Origin: Flavobacteriales bacterium
Lineage (GTDB): Bacteria; Bacteroidota; Bacteroidia; Flavobacteriales_D; Sanyastnellaceae
Assembly (NCBI GenBank): GCA_027488055.1
Contig: JAIYCK010000117.1
Location: 1 to 11,474, forward strand
Length of the DNA stretch: 11,474 bases
Direction of reading: 5' to 3'
This document shows positions 7,312-11,474 of the stretch, in pieces; the stretch's first letter is position 1; every line of letters begins with the position of its first letter. The translations under genes and the position numbers were made by a program. Below the pieces are notes generated by a model. That model had not been told where the DNA came from. It saw only the letters and a list, made by a program, of their open reading frames with translations, and did no database searches.

Positions 7312-8265
7312 CTAGAAATAGCGGGGATAAACAATTCGTTTTTTCTTTCCACCCAATGCATAATTCACGGCCAACTCATGACTACCAAAATTGGTTCGGA
7401 TCAATAGATTCGTCGCCATGTCAAATGAATATCCGACTTTAATCTGCTTGTCGATTTGCCATTGAAAGAATATACCAGCGTTCTCGCGGAAGTGGTAGTA
7501 TAAACCCAATGTGTAGTTTTTATTGTAGATCGCACTCACATAAGCACCCACGGAAATCGGCGCATTGAGCGTAGCTCTCGACAGCATACTAGTATTCAAG
7601 TTGATGTCTTTGTTGATTTTGAACATTTTTCCTCCAGTAAGATAAATGGTGGGTTCATAACGGCCATCAACATGGGTTTGATCTGCGATCGATCTTTTCT
7701 CCAGACGCGGGCGGATCAATGCGGGTGCAGATACTCCAATAAAGTGATCCTTCTTGAAGTAGTATGCCCCGAATCCTACATTGGGGACGATGAGCCCTTT
7801 TGTATTGTACATAAAGGCATCGTCGGTGGTGCCATAAAACTCGCTGCTCAACGTCAAATCAGTCAAGTTAGCCTGATATAATGAAGCAGATGCCACAGCA
7901 CCACATGATAGCGTAGCACGATTGGACAAGCGCAAGCGATAAGCGAAATAGGCATTGAGCGCCATGCGACTGCTTGGCCCTACCTTGTCGTACATCAATC
8001 CGCCACCCACTGCCAATTCATTTTTCTTAAGGGGGGTGTCATAACTAATTACCGTTGTCATGGGTGCCCCCTTGAATCCGATCCATTGGTTGCGGTGTGC
8101 CACTGTCAGCATGCCGGTTTCTTTGTATCCCGCGTAACCAGGATTAATAAAGAGCTTGTTCATGGTGAATTGACTCGTAACAGCATCTTGCTGCGCCCAT
8201 GTAAGTGGGCCCACACAACATACGAATGCTATTATCAATGATGCTCTGATTATTTGAGTGCTCAT
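7312..8265 (-). CDS. PorP/SprF family type IX secretion outer-membrane protein
   Basis: The 317-residue protein has a signal peptide (residues 1-24, cut after LTWA) and the family hallmarks QFTMNKLFINPGYAG (32-46) and HRNQWIGFKGAP (57-68), followed by a series of amphipathic strands typical of an outer-membrane beta barrel. PorP/SprF family members act with the T9SS. In gliding flavobacteria SprF is needed for secretion of the type B cargo SprB, and many paralogues sit next to genes for large CHU_C-domain proteins. Here the start codon lies 41 bp after the stop of just such a gene, so I infer that this copy is the dedicated secretion or attachment partner of the HYR-repeat protein. No separate promoter box is evident in the A-rich gap, which suggests one transcript. 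Family call firm; partner role inferred. Confidence 0.93.
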   Translation of the reverse strand: MSTQIIRASLIIAFVCCVGPLTWAQQDAVTSQFTMNKLFINPGYAGYKETGMLTVAHRNQWIGFKGAPMTTVISYDTPLKKNELAVGGGLMYDKVGPSSRMALNAYFAYRLRLSNRATLSCGAVASASLYQANLTDLTLSSEFYGTTDDAFMYNTKGLIVPNVGFGAYYFKKDHFIGVSAPALIRPRLEKRSIADQTHVDGRYEPTIYLTGGKMFKINKDINLNTSMLSRATLNAPISVGAYVSAIYNKNYTLGLYYHFRENAGIFFQWQIDKQIKVGYSFDMATNLLIRTNFGSHELAVNYALGGKKKRIVYPRYF

Positions 8266-8306
8266 ACTCTTTTAGTTTTTTTAATCTCGTTTCGGTCTTT
8301 GCTATC

Positions 8307-11300
8307 TTATCTGTTGAGGAAGAAATATCCCTTTTTAGTTCCATACTCTTCCAAGTCCAAGACATAGAAGTAGGTGCCTTTTGGTAACATTCCATTGCCT
8401 ATGGTCACTGGTGATTCTGAGGTACCATCCCAATCATTTGAGTAATTGCGCTTTTGATACACCATATGTCCCCAGCGATTGAAAACAGTCAACGTGTTGT
8501 CCGGGAAATCCTCAAGTCCGATGATCTCGAATACGTCGTTTTGACCATCGCCATTTGGTGAAATACCTTCTGGTATAATGATGTCCAAGAAACACTCAAC
8601 ATCGATGGCCACAAAACCCGTATCGCACGCATTGTAAATGTCGCACACCGTATACCAGATAGTATCCATGCCACACCACAATTCCGGATCCACAGAATAA
8701 CTTATCGTTCCATTGTCATTCAATGTAACCTCTCCGGCTCCTGCCTCGATTCCGGAGATATAAATACTGTCATTGTCAACGTCAAAATCATCTCCCAAAA
8801 TATCCACCACAATGACGTTGTCCTCTTCCATAAAGTCTCCGTAATCATTTACTGCAGTGGGGGCATTGTTCACCAACACTTGGAAGGTACAGGTATCTGC
8901 CAATCCAGCTGCATCTGTTGCTGTATATGTGACTTCAGTATATCCATGTAAGAAGATCTCACCAGAATTCGGGCCTGATATCAAGGTCAATAGGGCGGCA
9001 CAATTATCTGAATACTCAGGTAATTCGTAGTCCACTGCAACACCATCTTCAGGCGCTATCGGATCTTCCACAATCATATCATCTGAGCATACAATTTGTG
9101 GTGCTTCACTGTCAATTACATTGATCTCGAATGAACATTCGGTTATGTTACCAAAGTTGTCTACTGCTTCAAATGTCAGCATTGTGATGCCCAATGGAAA
9201 CTCGAAGCCCGAAGGCAAACCACTTATGAGGGTAACAATCCCCAAATCTGTCCCGCAATTATCTTGGAACATCGGCGCTGCATAGTTCACTATCGCACCA
9301 CAAACTCCTGGATCATTGTTGACAGTGATGCTTTCGGGACAGAACAAGAATGGAGCTTCGATGTCGATTACTTCGATGAAGAAAGTACATTCAATACTAT
9401 TTCCACTGCTGTCTGCAAAATTGTAAACCACTTCGGTGATACCGACAGGGAACTCTGCACCAATGGCAGGGCCGCTGATCAATGTAGCTGTTACTTCACC
9501 ACAATTATCAACTACCTCAGGCAAGGTATAATTGACCATGGCTCCGCACATACCCAGGTCGTTATTGAATGTATAGGTCTGCCCACACTCATTGTTATAA
9601 GGTGCTTGTACATCATTCACTGTGACAGTCATGGCACACGTTTGTGTGTTTCCATGAATATCTGTGCCTGTCCAAATCACTTGCGTTTCGCCTACTGGAT
9701 AAATACCGTTGCCATTACCCATACCCGTGTAATCATTGGTAAGTGATAACATCGCACAATTGTCGTTTACCAAGGGAACTCCCATGACCACCATGGCTTC
9801 GCATAGATCGGGCATATTGTTTACTGATATGTCCGCAGGACAAATCATACTCGGAAGCTCCACATCCAATACACTGACTTGGGTCGAACAGGTATTGATG
9901 TTACCGGCCAAATCCACTATAGTCCAAGTCACCAAGGTATCACCCACGGCGTAAACTCCATCGCCTTCTTCTACACCCGAATAATCATTGGTTAAGCTGG
10001 CTATTCCACAATTGTCGAATACGATAGCTGACATGATGTCGATGGCCGCGCTGCATAAACCGTTATCCGAATTTACTGTGGTATCCGTTGGACATGTAAT
10101 TTGTGGTAGCTCGGAATCCAATACTGTAATCGTCTGTTGGCATGTATTGTTGTTACCATGAATATCTGTGACAGTCCAAGTTACAGACGTCTCTCCCACA
10201 GGATAAATAGCCGTAGCATCATCCGTGTTCGTCCAATCATTTGTGACACTTGACACTCCACAATTGTCTGTTGTGACCGGGACTGGAATACCTAGGAAAG
10301 CCTCACATACTAAGGTGTCATTCGAAACGATGCTATTCTGAGGACAGATAATTGTTGGAAGCTCAGTATCATCCACCATAATCGACATACAGCATGTGCT
10401 GACATTGTTGTGGATATCCGTTATTGTCCAACATACATTCGTAGTGCCTACCGGATAAATATCACTTGCATTTGACGTGTTGTTGTAATCATTTACAACA
10501 GTTGCTATGGCGCAATTATCACTTACAATTGGTGTTGGCACCGAAATGAATGCCTCACAAACACCATTGTCATTGTTGACTAAAATGTCAGAAGGACAGC
10601 TCACGATTGGCAACTCATTGTCGGTTACTTCTACGTTCATGCTACAAACCGCTGTGTTGCCATATAGGTCTGTTACAGTCCAATTGACAACAGTAACACC
10701 AACTGGATAAATTCCACTTGCATTGTCTGTTCCAGTATAATCGTTGACTACCGATGCTACTGCACAGTTATCATTTACCGTTGGCAAACCAACAAGTACA
10801 TTCGCCTGACATACGCCATTATCAGCTGTTTGCAACACATCAGCTGCACAAATAATAGTTGGCAGTTCAGGATCCACAATAACAATTGTTTGGATGCATG
10901 TGCTCACGTTGTTGTGTATGTCTGTCACTGTCCATTCCACCAATGTCGTACCTACTGGATAGGTAGCACTTGCATCAGATGTGCTCGTGTAGTTGTTCAA
11001 GATGCTTGCTATTCCGCAGTTATCTGATACAACGATAGCAGGCACAACAATTGTTGCATCACAACTATTTGCATCATTATTCAATGTAATGTCGGCTGGA
11101 CAAGTTATAATCGGCTGCTCATTATCCACAACCAAAACAGTTTGTGTGCATGTACTCACATTGCCATGAATATCGGTCACCGTCCATTCCACCAATGTTG
11201 TACCTACTGGATACGTAGCACTTGCATCAGCGGTGTTGGTGTAGTTGTTTACAATACTTGCGATGGCACAATTGTCACTCGCTACCATCGCTGGTACCAC

Positions 11301-11474
11301 GATCGCTGCATCGCAGCTGCCGTTGTCATTGTTTACCGTAATGTCTTCTGGACAAACAATCACTGGTTGCTCGTTGTCACTTACCTCGATGGTCATCGTG
11401 CAAGCGGAGATGTTGCCATGAATGTCGGTTACAGTCCATTCTACGGTTGTGATACCTACTGGGTAAATATCGCT
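8307..11474 (-). CDS. Giant HYR-repeat surface protein with T9SS type B (CHU_C) sorting domain, 5' end outside window
   Basis: The frame is open to the right edge, so the N-terminus and signal peptide are not visible; 1055 residues are seen, numbered here from the edge. Residues 1-36 are the end of one repeat. Ten HYR (hyalin-like) repeats of 82-84 residues follow (37-873), each with Ig-like strands, a DNC motif in the middle and mostly four Cys. Residues 874-962 form a cadherin-like or tandem Ig-like domain (AVNDYGDFMEEDN, Asp-rich DVDNDS) that may bind calcium. Residues 963-1055 are the gliding-motility-associated C-terminal domain (IPEGISPNGDGQND, FNRWGHMVYQ, GTYFYVLDL), which marks type B cargo of the T9SS. 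The protein is probably exported and displayed on the surface as a long adhesin-like stalk. It lies directly upstream of a porP/sprF-like gene, probably in the same operon. The role in adhesion is inferred; no ligand-binding domain is seen. Confidence 0.93.
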   Translation of the reverse strand, partial: SDIYPVGITTVEWTVTDIHGNISACTMTIEVSDNEQPVIVCPEDITVNNDNGSCDAAIVVPAMVASDNCAIASIVNNYTNTADASATYPVGTTLVEWTVTDIHGNVSTCTQTVLVVDNEQPIITCPADITLNNDANSCDATIVVPAIVVSDNCGIASILNNYTSTSDASATYPVGTTLVEWTVTDIHNNVSTCIQTIVIVDPELPTIICAADVLQTADNGVCQANVLVGLPTVNDNCAVASVVNDYTGTDNASGIYPVGVTVVNWTVTDLYGNTAVCSMNVEVTDNELPIVSCPSDILVNNDNGVCEAFISVPTPIVSDNCAIATVVNDYNNTSNASDIYPVGTTNVCWTITDIHNNVSTCCMSIMVDDTELPTIICPQNSIVSNDTLVCEAFLGIPVPVTTDNCGVSSVTNDWTNTDDATAIYPVGETSVTWTVTDIHGNNNTCQQTITVLDSELPQITCPTDTTVNSDNGLCSAAIDIMSAIVFDNCGIASLTNDYSGVEEGDGVYAVGDTLVTWTIVDLAGNINTCSTQVSVLDVELPSMICPADISVNNMPDLCEAMVVMGVPLVNDNCAMLSLTNDYTGMGNGNGIYPVGETQVIWTGTDIHGNTQTCAMTVTVNDVQAPYNNECGQTYTFNNDLGMCGAMVNYTLPEVVDNCGEVTATLISGPAIGAEFPVGITEVVYNFADSSGNSIECTFFIEVIDIEAPFLFCPESITVNNDPGVCGAIVNYAAPMFQDNCGTDLGIVTLISGLPSGFEFPLGITMLTFEAVDNFGNITECSFEINVIDSEAPQIVCSDDMIVEDPIAPEDGVAVDYELPEYSDNCAALLTLISGPNSGEIFLHGYTEVTYTATDAAGLADTCTFQVLVNNAPTAVNDYGDFMEEDNVIVVDILGDDFDVDNDSIYISGIEAGAGEVTLNDNGTISYSVDPELWCGMDTIWYTVCDIYNACDTGFVAIDVECFLDIIIPEGISPNGDGQNDVFEIIGLEDFPDNTLTVFNRWGHMVYQKRNYSNDWDGTSESPVTIGNGMLPKGTYFYVLDLEEYGTKKGYFFLNR
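8856..11474 (-). repeat. Tandem array of about 252-bp coding units (HYR repeats)
   Basis: By hand alignment the units, from the protein N-terminal side, lie at 11115-11366, 10863-11114, 10611-10862, 10359-10610, 10107-10358, 9855-10106, 9603-9854, 9354-9602 (83 codons), 9102-9353 and 8856-9101 (82 codons), with a partial unit at 11367-11474. Seven units in a row are exactly 84 codons. The first two complete units are about three quarters identical in protein sequence (64 of 84 by eye). Units become steadily less alike toward the C-terminal end, and the last three lose the NDYT and WTVTDIHGN signatures in favour of LISG and a shorter loop. The array continues beyond the window. Confidence 0.9.

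Noticed and set aside
9264..9746. Open 160-codon frame on the plus strand inside the HYR gene
   Set aside because: It is antisense to well-matched HYR repeats, has no recognisable domain, and similar open stretches recur at other repeats, as expected from the repeat periodicity.
8856..11474. Regular 252-bp periodicity as a possible CRISPR or satellite array
   Set aside because: The units are in frame, coding and much too long and divergent for CRISPR; they are protein repeats.

Overview
The window looks like chromosomal DNA from a member of the Bacteroidota, probably a free-living flavobacterial or sphingobacterial relative. Four things point there: a MurF-alanine racemase fusion typical of the phylum, both type A and type B C-terminal sorting domains of the type IX secretion system (T9SS), a PorP/SprF family protein, and promoter-like TAnnTTTG boxes with no obvious Shine-Dalgarno sequences. 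I see no transposase, integrase, tRNA, rRNA, CRISPR array or phage gene.

Left part (1-1253, minus strand). At the edge lies the N-terminal third of a VTC-domain (polyphosphate polymerase-like) protein that runs into two in-frame TAG codons and has no ATG start, so it is probably a pseudogene or a sequence error at the edge. A clean rho-independent terminator follows the next minus-strand gene, which encodes a YebC/TACO1 family protein.

Middle (1294-4425, plus strand). A 107-bp divergent intergenic region carries two TAGGTTTG boxes facing away from each other as a perfect 9-bp inverted repeat. Thymidine kinase and the fused murF-alr gene follow and overlap by four bases (ATGA), so they are probably translationally coupled. 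The fusion joins D-alanine production with addition of the D-Ala-D-Ala dipeptide to the peptidoglycan precursor.

Right part (4565-11474) concerns the cell surface and T9SS cargo. A secreted subtilisin-fold protein (plus strand) has two FN3 domains, a GEVED domain and a type A sorting domain. Its S8 catalytic centre is unusual: Glu sits where the Asp of the triad is expected, and the usual oxyanion Asn is not where expected. It ends at a strong hairpin terminator shared with a convergent minus-strand pair. That pair is a very long HYR-repeat surface protein with a type B (CHU_C) sorting domain, open at the right edge of the window, followed after 41 bp by a PorP/SprF family outer-membrane protein that is the likely secretion or anchoring partner.

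Most of the window is ordinary for the phylum. The items best worth a second look are the altered protease active site, the adhesin-PorP pair with its graded 84-residue repeat array, and the broken VTC gene. I found no convincing evidence of a wholly new system.
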